From: Alphaproteobacteria bacterium
GTDB lineage: Bacteria > Pseudomonadota > Alphaproteobacteria > Rhizobiales > Hyphomicrobiaceae
DNA length: 10,343 nt
Assembly: GCA_024279745.1 (NCBI GenBank)
Contig: JAJRRE010000189.1
Span: 1-10,343, forward strand
Direction: 5' to 3'
The translations under genes and the position numbers were made by a program. Shown piece by piece: positions 1 to 6,061 of the stretch (its first letter is position 1; the number at the start of each line of letters is the position of its first letter). Below the pieces are notes generated by a model. It was not told where the DNA came from and ran no database searches. It saw only the letters and a list, made by a program, of their open reading frames with translations.

Positions 1-158
1 GCGGGATTGTAATCCCATTGATCGCATTCAAGTGCCTGATGGTCGGAGCCGCCAGACAGTTCTGATCCGCAGTGCCGGTACGGTGTGTAATTTCGCAAAT
101 TTTGTTTTGATGCAATGGGTGCCCCGCGTGGCAATTATTGCTGGGAAAGTAGTATTTC
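1..158. other. Upstream flank of the ketoacyl synthase gene; nothing recognised
   Basis: One + frame is open from base 2 to a TAA at 173-175 and would overlap the start of the next gene, so it could be the tail of an upstream gene entering from outside the window. Its translation (ending KVVFHDQSD) matches no family I recognise. GGAAAG at 144-149 is a plausible ribosome binding site for the ATG at 159. No tRNA, repeat or clear promoter is seen. Confidence 0.3.
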
Positions 159-1406
159 ATGACCAATCAGACTAATCCAAAGCGTGTTGTTGTAACCGGC
201 ATGGGTGCCGTCACACCTATTGGCAATACAACCGAAGAGTTTTGGGCGGGCTTGCGCGCCGGTGATAGCGGGGTTGGCGAAGTCACGGGCTTCCCGATCG
301 AAGATCTGAAGATCCAGATCGCGGCCCATGTCAAGAATTTCGACCCCAAGGCGCGGCTGCGACACTTCAAGCGCGACAAGATCATTACGCTTGCCGACCG
401 GTATTCGTGGTATGCCGCCGCCGCCGCCGATGAAGCCATTGCGCAAGCCGGTCTGGAAGCGCCGCTAACATCGGACCCTTACCGCTCCGCCTGCATCATT
501 GGTTCGGGCGCCGGCGGGCTGGTGACGTTTGAAAACGCCTATCGCGATCTATTTATCCATAAGAAAAAAGCCACTCATCCTTTGACGCTGCTGCGCATCA
601 TCGGCTCATCCGCGTCGGCTCATGTGGGCATTGAATTTGGCGTCAAGGGACCGACATTCGCAACCTGCTCGGCCTGTTCAACCGCGTCCCATGCGCTGGG
701 TATCGCGCGCGATTATATTCGCGGTGGTCTGGTCGACGTGGCGATTGCCGGCGCGTCGGAAAGCGTTATCAATTACGGCACCATGAAAGCCTGGCAGGCG
801 CTGCATGTGCTCTCGCCCGATGGCTGTTTTCCGTTCTCCAAGAAACGCAATGGCACGGTTCTGGGTGAGGGCGCCGGCATATTGGTGCTGGAATCTTTGG
901 AACATGCGCAGGCACGCGGGGCAAAAATTTACGGCGAATTTGTCGGTTACGGTATGGCATCGGATAGCGAGAATATGGTCAAGCCAACGGTCGAGGGCCC
1001 CAGCTATGCCATGCAGATGGCGTTGAACGATGCCGGGCTGACACCGGAAAAGATCAGTTATCTCAATGCCCACGGCACAGCAACCACCGATAATGATCTC
1101 AATGAAACCAAAGCCATCAAAAACGTCTTTGGCGACCATGCTTATAAACTGGCGGTCTCATCGACCAAATCCATGCACGGCCATCCGCTCGGCGCCGGCG
1201 GCGGCATTGAAGCCGTGGCCTGTCTGAAAGCGCTGGAAGAAAACTGGGTGCCGCCGACCATTGGTCTGGACGATCCTGATCCAGAATGCGATCTCGACTA
1301 CATCCCCAATGTCGGCCGCGATTTACAGGTCGATTATACCATGTCGAATTCGTTTGCCTTTGGCGGGCTCAATTCCGTGGTGATCTTCGCCAAGCCGCCA
1401 GTATGA
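159..1406 (+). CDS. Beta-ketoacyl-ACP synthase, FabF/KAS II-like (possibly for very-long-chain lipid A acyl chains)
   Basis: This 415-residue protein is a thiolase-fold condensing enzyme that extends an acyl-ACP by two carbons using malonyl-ACP in the cytoplasm. It opens with the family signature RVVVTGMGAVTPIG (residues 9-22). The nucleophile is Cys173 in SACSTASHALG, and the decarboxylation residues are His305 (NAHGTAT), Lys337 (SSTK) and His342 (GHPLGAGG). It ends with the usual NSFAFGGLNSV glycine-rich loop. Length is normal for FabF (about 410). The sequence around Cys173 differs from housekeeping FabF (TACTSG) and recalls the ketoacyl synthases of alphaproteobacterial acpXL/lpxXL clusters, which build the C26-C28 lipid A chain; that assignment is from memory. 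Other members of such a cluster are not downstream and would have to lie upstream of the window. The start follows GGAAAG by about ten bases. Family membership is firm; pathway is inference. Confidence 0.88.
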   Translation: MTNQTNPKRVVVTGMGAVTPIGNTTEEFWAGLRAGDSGVGEVTGFPIEDLKIQIAAHVKNFDPKARLRHFKRDKIITLADRYSWYAAAAADEAIAQAGLEAPLTSDPYRSACIIGSGAGGLVTFENAYRDLFIHKKKATHPLTLLRIIGSSASAHVGIEFGVKGPTFATCSACSTASHALGIARDYIRGGLVDVAIAGASESVINYGTMKAWQALHVLSPDGCFPFSKKRNGTVLGEGAGILVLESLEHAQARGAKIYGEFVGYGMASDSENMVKPTVEGPSYAMQMALNDAGLTPEKISYLNAHGTATTDNDLNETKAIKNVFGDHAYKLAVSSTKSMHGHPLGAGGGIEAVACLKALEENWVPPTIGLDDPDPECDLDYIPNVGRDLQVDYTMSNSFAFGGLNSVVIFAKPPV

Positions 1407-1458
1407 TAGGGACGTAACCAGGGGCCGGGCTGCATGATTTGATCAAGGCGTATACGAT

Positions 1459-1947
1459 ATGATTCCGACACGAGCGATCAGACACCGGCCCGCCACAGCC
1501 GCCCTGAAGCCCGGCACTGAGCTGACCAGACGCAAAGGCATTGTCAAGGCCCGGCGCGGCGTCACAATAAAGATCGGCGCTGTAACCCTAACCGCGCGGC
1601 TTCTCGATACCCCCACCGCACAGCGCATCTGGTATGCCCTGCCGATCTGGTCGACGGCCGAGCAATGGGGGCGCGGCGCGCTGCATTTCGACACCCATAT
1701 CGGCACGGGCCGCGAACGCGCTGCCCAGTGGAACATCGCACGTGGTGATCTGGCCTATTGGGTCGAAGAATACTGCGTGATCATCGGCTATGACGCCACG
1801 CCGATTTCCCGCCCCGGCGAAATCCGGCTGCCGTCGCCCGCCAATATCTGGGCTCACACCGACGATGATGTCGAAGTGCTGCGGCAGATCACACCGGGCA
1901 CGCGGATCGACATGACACTGCTGGAGCTGCCACCGCTAGAGAGTTGA
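1459..1947 (+). CDS. Cyclophilin-like-fold protein (DUF369/TM1367-like family)
   Basis: A 162-residue protein. From about residue 32 it follows the pattern of the small cyclophilin-like beta-barrel family: a strand ending LLDTPTAQRIWYALP, a WG pair before a strand (EQWGRGALHFDT), GDLAYWVEEYCVIIGYD, then the conserved PISRPGEIRLPSPANIW and a closing EVLRQITPGTRIDMTLLE. In bacteria such domains have no well-established enzymatic role; a small-molecule or peptidyl-prolyl-like binding site has been proposed for the fold. The first 30 residues are basic and do not look like a signal peptide; they may be a variable tail. The gene starts 52 bases after the ketoacyl synthase on the same strand, with a weak CAAGG at 1444-1448, so co-transcription is possible. 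It converges on the ELM1 gene with a 60-base gap. Confidence 0.72.
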   Translation: MIPTRAIRHRPATAALKPGTELTRRKGIVKARRGVTIKIGAVTLTARLLDTPTAQRIWYALPIWSTAEQWGRGALHFDTHIGTGRERAAQWNIARGDLAYWVEEYCVIIGYDATPISRPGEIRLPSPANIWAHTDDDVEVLRQITPGTRIDMTLLELPPLES

Positions 1948-2007
1948 ACGGCTCAGCCGCCGCAGCCGCGCTGTTCGCGCATCTGGCCTATTGGTTTTTG
2001 CAGGTAT

Positions 2008-3084
2008 TCAAAACAGTTGCGGCAAGCGCTCGGCCAATTGCGCCGCCAGCCGGTCCAGATGATTTTCACGCAGCGGCTCAATTTGCGCCAGCTGCTCCAG
2101 CCATGTATCGGGCGATAGCTGGCCCAGAGGCAGGGTGGTTGTCCAGCAATTATTGCTCATGAACTGGCGATATTGTTCTTCTTGCGCCGTGTAGCTGTGA
2201 TGGGCTGGCTCAATGCCCACAACAGGGCGGCGGGCGCAGACGGCTTCTGAAATCATGGTGCTGGAATCAGCCGTGCACAGGATCGCTTCAGTGCGGGCAA
2301 AAAGCGACAGCAAGGTCCCCGGCCCGGCGAAACGAAAATCGATATAGTCACAGATCGGGCTGTTGTCTTGCCTAGCCAGTGCGCCCAGCCGGTCCGCAAT
2401 CTCATCATCCGTGCGCCGCGACGTTGAAATAATCCATGTTGTCCCGTGCGCCTGATGCGAGGCGCTGATAAAGGTTATCAGCTGGTCCCAATCAGCGGCT
2501 TCAAATGTGAACTGGCCAGATTTGCCGCCAATCAACAGACCGCCAATCGCTGGCGGGGCGCCAGGGCCGAATTGTTGTCGCTCTGGTTTCCTTCCTGTGC
2601 CGACATCGCCGGGGCTAAGCCCTGCCAATTGGTCTGGGTCGAGGCCACTAGGTTTCAGCGCAATAATGTGCTGCGGGCGGCTTGCATGATCTTTATATGA
2701 TGAAATCGTCAGCGCCATGTCCTGCGGCCTGACATGGCGTAGTGAGCCGCAAAAAATGTTGGCCGCGCCGGTTAAGCGTGCCGCTGCGACATTGGCCGCA
2801 ATGGTTTGCCCGCCGGCTGATACAACTAAATCAAACTTCGGCAGGTCGGCTTTTGACAAATCACGGGGCCGAATGCCATAGCCGAGCCGCAGGACAAGGG
2901 CCGGAGATATAGTCTTATTCAACAGCCCGGCCAGTGTGCGGGCAGGCGCCAGAGCGCGGCGCTTTATATCAAGCTTTGTAATTTCGACGGGGCGGCGCCG
3001 CGCAATGGCTGCCAGCACGCCTTCCGCCAGGTGATAGTGGCCAGGCCGTCCATCAGATAATAGTAGCGCATTGAGTGGCGTCAT
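2008..3084 (-). CDS. ELM1/DUF1022 family protein (mitochondrial-fission ELM1-like)
   Basis: A protein of about 358 residues from the ATG at 3084. It matches the ELM1/DUF1022 family, common in Alphaproteobacteria. The N-terminus LLLSDGRPGHYHLAEGV, the VVSAGGQTIAANVAAARL segment, and the late ILCTADSSTMISEAVCARRPV motif give it the layout of a GT-B glycosyltransferase-like fold, with the acidic/Ser-Ser loop where a nucleotide-sugar would bind. The plant namesake acts in mitochondrial fission; the bacterial role is not established and may concern the cell envelope. A TTG at 3148-3150 would add 22 residues, but it would almost abut the tRNA 3' end and the extension (MPRGRPSADG...) does not look like the family, so I prefer the ATG, where homology starts. 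The gene follows the tRNA on the same strand and may share its promoter. Its end faces the previous gene. Confidence 0.82.
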   Translation of the reverse strand: MTPLNALLLSDGRPGHYHLAEGVLAAIARRRPVEITKLDIKRRALAPARTLAGLLNKTISPALVLRLGYGIRPRDLSKADLPKFDLVVSAGGQTIAANVAAARLTGAANIFCGSLRHVRPQDMALTISSYKDHASRPQHIIALKPSGLDPDQLAGLSPGDVGTGRKPERQQFGPGAPPAIGGLLIGGKSGQFTFEAADWDQLITFISASHQAHGTTWIISTSRRTDDEIADRLGALARQDNSPICDYIDFRFAGPGTLLSLFARTEAILCTADSSTMISEAVCARRPVVGIEPAHHSYTAQEEQYRQFMSNNCWTTTLPLGQLSPDTWLEQLAQIEPLRENHLDRLAAQLAERLPQLF

Positions 3085-3151
3085 TGAGCTCTTGTCTCGC
3101 GGCTTTTGGACTAAAATGAAACCGTCGGCGCTTGGGCGCCCGCGTGGCAAT

Positions 3152-3228
3152 TGGTGGGCCCGGAGGGACTCGAACCCCCAACCAGACGGTTATGAGCCGT
3201 CGGCTCTAACCAATTGAGCTACAGGCCC
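3152..3228 (-). tRNA. tRNA with CAT anticodon (elongator Met or lysidine-modified Ile2)
   Basis: A complete 77-nt cloverleaf including encoded CCA. The acceptor stem is GGGCCTG paired with CGGGCCC (one G-T pair), the D arm contains AGCTCAATTGGTTAGAGC, the anticodon stem GACGG/CCGTC closes the loop CTCATAA (CAT at 3192-3194), and the T arm carries GGTTCGAGTCC. The mismatch at the first acceptor pair typical of initiator tRNA is absent, so it is not fMet. CAT cannot separate elongator Met from Ile2 (lysidine at C34); comparison with the genome's other CAT tRNAs would. Confidence 0.95.
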
Positions 3229-3272
3229 ACCAGCACCCGCGCACGGGTTAGAACGGCGCGGGGCAAGGCGCT

Positions 3273-3300
3273 TCTATAGCAAACCGGGGCGCTGGGGCAA
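3273..3300 (-). promoter_or_regulatory. Likely promoter of the tRNA (and perhaps the ELM1 gene)
   Basis: On the minus strand TTGCCC (3300-3295) and TATAGA (3278-3273) are separated by 16 bases, close to the sigma-70 pattern. Initiation would fall near 3266, leaving a leader of about 38 bases before the mature tRNA 5' end at 3228. The region 3301-3474 holds no other gene that I can see. Confidence 0.45.
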
Positions 3301-3474
3301 GAGGCGCGCGGGCATGAAACCGGCTTTTGTGAGATAAGTTCATGTCTTATTCATTCCGCTGGCATGGGCAGGCCATAGTTTGCCGGCAGAATCGGGTGCA
3401 ATTACAGGCTAGCCCACAGGCTAACCCGGGCAGGTATCACCTGGACAGGCTTCAATAGGATAGGACTAAAAAAC

Positions 3475-4266
3475 ATGACACAGCGTGCGAGATCAAAGGA
3501 AGCTGGCTCAATGGGCGCCATTTCCACGGCCCAGCCAGCTACCCGCCGGACAATGATAGCATTTTTGGCGTTGACGGCCCTGGCGGCACTTGTGATCTTT
3601 GGCGCGCAAACCACAACCAGAGCACAAGGATCGTCATCTGCTGGCGCTGCTGGCCGGATAATTACAGTCAGCGGCCAGGGTGTCATTACCGTAATACCAG
3701 ATCTTGCACGAATTTCTATTGGGGTCAGCACGCAAAACAAAACTGCGGCCGCAGCGTTGCGCGCCAATAACGGCGCAATGAATGAAGTGATCGGCAATAT
3801 GAAACGCGCCGGGATCGCCGCCAGGGATATGCAGACATCAAATCTGACAGTGCAACCGCGCCAGCAGCGGTATCGCGATGGGCGCCCGCCAAAAGTGACC
3901 GGCTATTTCGTGTCCAACCAGTTGCGCCTGACCGTGCGCAGGCTTAATCAATTGGGGGCGCTGCTCGATGATCTGGTGGCCGCTGGTGCCAATCAAATTC
4001 ACGGGATTACATTTGAGGTTTCCAATGCCGGGAAAATGCGCGATGCGGCGCGCGGCTCAGCGGTCGAAGATGCCCGGCGCAAGGCTGAACTTTATGCAAA
4101 AGCCGCCGGGGCGCGCCTTGGCGAAATTGTCTCGATAACCGAACAAGGAACGTCCGGTGGGCGTCCGATCGGCTTTGGCCGGGCGATGTCGGTTGAGGCC
4201 GTACCCGTTGAGCGCGGCAGCAAAGCCCTGCATGTGCGCGTCAGCGCCAGTTGGCGGCTGGAATAG
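3475..4266 (+). CDS. SIMPL-domain (DUF541) exported protein, BP26/Omp28-like
   Basis: A 263-residue protein with a long basic N-terminus, a hydrophobic segment at about residues 27-44 (MIAFLALTALAALVIFG), and a possible signal-peptidase site near residue 50 (TTRA/Q). The mature part starts with GRIITVSGQGVITVIPDLARISIGVSTQNKTAAAAL, the standard opening of the SIMPL/DUF541 fold, and continues with TVQPRQQRY, VTGYFVSNQLRLTVR, GANQIHGITFEVSN and the C-terminal ARRKAELYAKAAGARLGEIVSI helix. Proteins of this family are periplasmic or outer-membrane-associated; Brucella BP26 forms a channel-like oligomer, but a general function is unknown. The start could also be Met13 (3511) or Met27 (3553), which would give a more usual signal peptide; the SD-like AGGA upstream of 3475 is rather distant. 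The gene stands alone. Confidence 0.85.
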   Translation: MTQRARSKEAGSMGAISTAQPATRRTMIAFLALTALAALVIFGAQTTTRAQGSSSAGAAGRIITVSGQGVITVIPDLARISIGVSTQNKTAAAALRANNGAMNEVIGNMKRAGIAARDMQTSNLTVQPRQQRYRDGRPPKVTGYFVSNQLRLTVRRLNQLGALLDDLVAAGANQIHGITFEVSNAGKMRDAARGSAVEDARRKAELYAKAAGARLGEIVSITEQGTSGGRPIGFGRAMSVEAVPVERGSKALHVRVSASWRLE

Positions 4267-4625
4267 GCCTCTTGCCACATGATGGGTTCGCAGCTGAAGG
4301 GTCACGCCAGCCGCTGCAACTGCTGCTCGTCCAGCGGTGCTGCTGCCGCCCGATCCTGTCGATTTCGCTATAGGGGCAAACTCGTCAGTGCCATGTGTCT
4401 AACGTCAGCGCCGCCTGTATATAGCGGCGCACCATAGTGCGGATTAACCCGCTGGGCACGGCTACCCCGACCGTTATCAGGGCTCCCTGTAATGCTATCA
4501 ATATTTGAAACCAGCCCACTGTCGCGCTGTGGCATTGCATGGCTGGTCGATCACATCGCCCGTCTGGTTTGTACGCCAGCGCTGGGTGCAGACGGCTATC
4601 AAACCCAAACCGGAAGGAAGCGGCT
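4267..4625. other. Gene-poor stretch between core genes and the accessory pair
   Basis: No convincing + strand gene. Several short inverted repeats occur, for example CGCCGC...GCGGCG around 4409-4426. One small minus-strand frame (listed separately) lies inside. It may be the left edge of an inserted segment, but I see no direct repeat matching the tRNA end and no integrase, so no attachment site is claimed. Confidence 0.4.
4385..4540 (-). CDS. Possible small membrane protein (51 aa)
   Basis: From an ATG at 4540 a 51-residue frame reads MQCHSATVGWFQILIALQGA, continues with a hydrophobic run to about residue 30, then a basic stretch (RTMVRRY) and a short tail. One transmembrane helix with a positive flank would be consistent with a small inner-membrane protein. 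There is no clear SD, and the frame continues upstream without interruption, so chance is a real alternative. No family recognised. Confidence 0.2.
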   Translation of the reverse strand: MQCHSATVGWFQILIALQGALITVGVAVPSGLIRTMVRRYIQAALTLDTWH

Positions 4626-5192
4626 ATGGGGAAGGACGAGGCAATGAGCGAAGCACAGGTGACGCCTGATGTGGATGAGCCGGACGCACCATACTTGATA
4701 ACAAACGTGATCACGCGCAGTAAGGACATGGGCAGTCATTGGGGAATTTCCACAGGCGACCGCGCTACGCTCATTCATCAACTGTGCCTAATAAAATCGA
4801 TTTTTACTGACCAATCAATCGGCAACGTCGCGTCCAATATGTATCCAAAATTTCTGTGCAATATCCTGTTCGTGTCGGGGCTCAGGTCAGCCGGACATGA
4901 GGTGCGTTTTGCAAGCCCGCCGGGCGCACTGACCGCGTTTGCAAATCATTCTCCCAGTGCCACCAGTGCCTATTTCCTCTACGCCACACTTTGCGAGATG
5001 CTCAACGCGCACAGCGCACCGTTTGCCCTATGGCCGACCGCCATGGCGCGGGACCGCCTGATACCCCGCTGGTCTGTTGGTCGTTACCGTGAGGCGATTA
5101 GAACGCTAACCGAGATTGGCGCCCTGATCCTGATCAGCCGGGGCCACAGCACATTCCGGCTCGCTGGCTGCAACGTGAGGGGATGGCAATGA
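4626..5192 (+). CDS. Hypothetical protein with possible C-terminal winged-helix segment
   Basis: A 188-residue protein from the ATG at 4626, chosen because GGAAGGAAG lies about six bases upstream; an ATG at 4644 is a second option, while the longer reading from 4539 has no ribosome binding site. I do not recognise a family. Residues 55-150 mix small and hydrophobic residues. The last 45 (RYREAIRTLTEIGALILISRG) resemble the recognition part of a winged helix, in the way many replication or conjugation-related accessory proteins end, but this is a weak impression. Its stop overlaps the start of the next gene by four bases (ATGA), so the two are almost certainly co-translated and probably work together. 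Alternative: an island protein with no DNA-binding role. Confidence 0.6.
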   Translation: MGKDEAMSEAQVTPDVDEPDAPYLITNVITRSKDMGSHWGISTGDRATLIHQLCLIKSIFTDQSIGNVASNMYPKFLCNILFVSGLRSAGHEVRFASPPGALTAFANHSPSATSAYFLYATLCEMLNAHSAPFALWPTAMARDRLIPRWSVGRYREAIRTLTEIGALILISRGHSTFRLAGCNVRGWQ

Positions 5193-5749
5193 ACAAACTC
5201 CCCCGCGTTTCAATCACGCGCCTATCCCCGCGCGGTCCCCGCTACACGGTTCGCATTAAGCCCGATGATCGCCGGGGCCGGGCCTACTACCGCGTCACGT
5301 TTGGCGGGGAGATCTGGGCCACGCGCACCTATGCGCCGGTTCACAGGGTCGCGCGCAAACTGTTTGCCGGCGGCTATACCGGGGATTTTGAGTTCTGTCT
5401 GGACGGCAGCGATCAGCCGACGGTTCGCAACGTGTTAGAGATCGCCAGTTACGAGCTGGCGATTAGACCGGACGGCGAGTTCAACAACGCGCCGCGCCTC
5501 AAGCCCAAAATCGTTTTGCGACCGGACGGCGAGCTTTCCCTGCTGCCGATGCCGCGCCGGGACGATGGGTCAGCCAAACCGCTGCCGGCGCCTGCCGAGG
5601 CCATTCACGCCAATTGCCTCGCCTGTAGGGGCGGCACAGACGTCGAGGACATTGCGGGTTGCGATGGTACCTGCTGCCCGTTCTGGTCACTGCGCCTGCG
5701 AGCCGTTCCTGGTCCTGAAATCGTGTTACGTTCAACGGCCGCGTTCTGA
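5189..5749 (+). CDS. Hypothetical protein with C-terminal cysteine motif (phage/island-like)
   Basis: A 186-residue protein. The ATG at 5189 shares bases with the upstream stop (ATGA) and follows GAGGGG (5177-5182) at good spacing; the ATG at 5183 is too close to that site. The N-terminal 60 residues are basic and strand-rich (SPRGPRYTVRIKPDDRRGRAYYRVTF). A short phrase, RPDGEF/RPDGEL, occurs twice about 18 residues apart. Near the C-terminus CLAC is followed after 12 residues by CDGTCCPFW, a spacing reminiscent of the small cysteine clusters (CxxC...C-DCPLW-like) in many phage and island proteins, possibly a zinc site. No function can be assigned. A bidirectional hairpin at 5820-5857 lies downstream and could end this operon as well as the opposing tracrRNA. 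Confidence 0.6.
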   Translation: MNKLPRVSITRLSPRGPRYTVRIKPDDRRGRAYYRVTFGGEIWATRTYAPVHRVARKLFAGGYTGDFEFCLDGSDQPTVRNVLEIASYELAIRPDGEFNNAPRLKPKIVLRPDGELSLLPMPRRDDGSAKPLPAPAEAIHANCLACRGGTDVEDIAGCDGTCCPFWSLRLRAVPGPEIVLRSTAAF

Positions 5750-5812
5750 GCAAGAGCGCACAAACGCCGTTCCTCACATGCTTGTAAAGTTTCCACAGGG
5801 CCGTTGCTGCCA

Positions 5813-5931
5813 CCAAAACACAAAAGCGATGTGCCCCGAGAGGCAAACCGCTTTTGTAGCATTTTATGGACTATCCAAAGGACATTGTCCTTGTTAACGG
5901 AAAGCCCGACTTTTCCAGAGTGCTAAAATGC
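5813..5931 (-). ncRNA. tracrRNA: tracrRNA (short form) for the type II-C Cas9
   Basis: The anti-repeat is at 5929-5893 on the minus strand. Nineteen bases (TAGCACTCTGGAAAAGTCG, 5925-5907) are identical to the plus-strand array repeat, hence perfectly complementary to a crRNA read from the minus strand. The spacer-proximal half pairs with the crRNA start GTTGCGGTTGGC as a short stem with one bulged U, a CGG/CCG stem, a UU/UU internal loop and then the long perfect stem. This is the architecture I recall for the Parvibaculum tracrRNA. It is followed by a 6-bp hairpin AAGGAC/GTCCTT (5878-5892) and the terminator hairpin. It is transcribed divergently from cas9. It would guide crRNA maturation and Cas9 loading. 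The plus-strand alternative is discussed under rejected items. Confidence 0.75.
5820..5857 (-). terminator. Terminator of the tracrRNA, possibly bidirectional
   Basis: A perfect 9-bp stem ACAAAAGCG (5820-5828) / CGCTTTTGT (5849-5857), with an inner TGCC/GGCA stem (5832-5835/5842-5845). Read on the minus strand the 3' arm continues as GTTTTGG, giving a broken U-rich tail. Read on the plus strand it continues AGCATTTTATG, so it could also stop transcription from the gene ending at 5749. Confidence 0.6.
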
Positions 5932-5937
5932 AAGATT

Positions 5938-5966
5938 ACTCTAGCGACAATGGCGGCCAACCGCAA
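5938..5966 (-). promoter_or_regulatory. Putative promoter of the short tracrRNA
   Basis: On the minus strand TTGCGG (5966-5961) and TAGAGT (5943-5938) are exactly 17 bases apart, placing initiation near 5931, immediately 5' of the anti-repeat. Both boxes lie inside the degenerate repeat; TAGAGT corresponds to CAGAGT in the true repeat, so a single C-to-T change improves the -10 box. The boxes match consensus only partly (3/6 and 4/6). Confidence 0.45.
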
Positions 5967-5967
5967 C
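5938..5967 (-). repeat. Degenerate CRISPR repeat adjoining the tracrRNA anti-repeat
   Basis: Minus-strand bases 5967-5956 are identical to the first 12 bases of the crRNA-sense repeat (GTTGCGGTTGGC). After a diverged 12-base middle, CTAGAGT (5944-5938) matches CCAGAGT of the repeat at 6 of 7. It has the same orientation as the array's crRNA sense and sits six to nine bases from the anti-repeat. It can pair with that anti-repeat in cis: GTTG/TAAC, CGG/CCG, GGCC/GGGCU-type, and CTAGAGT/ACTCTGG (7 bp, 5944-5938 with 5921-5915) closed by a 16-nt loop. Confidence 0.75.
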
Positions 5968-6026
5968 TAAGACATTGTTTCACAGCAAATTCTTCAGCTC
6001 ACGATTAGATATACTACTGATAGTTA

Positions 6027-6050
6027 CCCCCTAGTCAATGTCTTAGGGGG
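6027..6050 (+). promoter_or_regulatory. Candidate autoregulatory protospacer and hairpin upstream of cas9
   Basis: Bases 6036-6045 (CAATGTCTTA) equal the ten bases directly 5' of the degenerate repeat (minus 5977-5968), i.e. a 10-bp perfect inverted repeat in the DNA. On the plus strand the site is followed by GGGGGCTA, where a Cas9 PAM would lie. Overlapping it, CCCCCTA (6027-6033) and TAGGGGG (6044-6050) form a 7-bp hairpin with a 10-base loop, which could alternatively be a protein-binding palindrome or a weak terminator without a T run. Confidence 0.5.
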
Positions 6051-6061
6051 CTAAATATTCA

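Larger units (their letters stand above)
5813..6004 (-). ncRNA. Putative long-form tracrRNA (natural single-guide RNA)
   Basis: A minus-strand transcript starting upstream of 5968 would contain guide sequence ending CAATGTCTTA (5977-5968), the degenerate repeat, the anti-repeat, the post-anti-repeat hairpin and the terminator, in the order of a single-guide RNA. The approximate 5' end is set by a candidate promoter, TTGACT (6038-6033) and TAGTAT (6016-6011), 16 bases apart, starting near 6004. The seed has an exact second copy at 6036-6045 next to GGGGG. The long-form tracrRNA of S. pyogenes, which represses the cas promoter with Cas9, has this layout. The transcript itself is inferred. Confidence 0.55.

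Noticed and set aside
678..1139. A 153-codon minus-strand frame
   Set aside because: It is antisense to the active-site region of the ketoacyl synthase and has no family resemblance.
3085..3150. 22-residue N-terminal extension of the ELM1 protein from a TTG
   Set aside because: It would begin two bases after the tRNA CCA end and has no family-like sequence.
3152..3228. tRNA 3' end as integration site for an island carrying the CRISPR locus
   Set aside because: No second copy of the tRNA 3' end and no integrase is seen within the window.
5878..5892. AAGGACATTGTCCTT as guide of a plus-strand mini-array targeting the cas9 start (ACATTGACCTG at 6263-6273)
   Set aside because: It has mismatches at the first and fifth seed positions. 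The palindrome is better explained as a tracrRNA hairpin.
5932..5967. tracrRNA on the plus strand with the degenerate repeat itself as anti-repeat (GCCAACCGCAAC pairing perfectly with the crRNA start)
   Set aside because: It gives a good 12-bp lower stem, but the middle does not pair and the downstream sequence lacks a convincing nexus and terminator. The element is better explained as the repeat half of a cis-folding guide.
5907..6050. tracrRNA on the plus strand with anti-repeat CGACTTTTCCAGAGTGCTA (5907-5925), assuming crRNA begins GTTGTAGCAC as in Neisseria
   Set aside because: The spacer-proximal pairing would be only partial (AAAAT against GTTG), and the only downstream hairpin (6027-6050) lacks a T run. 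The minus-strand reading explains homology over the whole repeat, has hairpin and terminator in the expected order, and fits the Parvibaculum-type layout. It remains the main alternative; strand-specific RNA-seq would decide.
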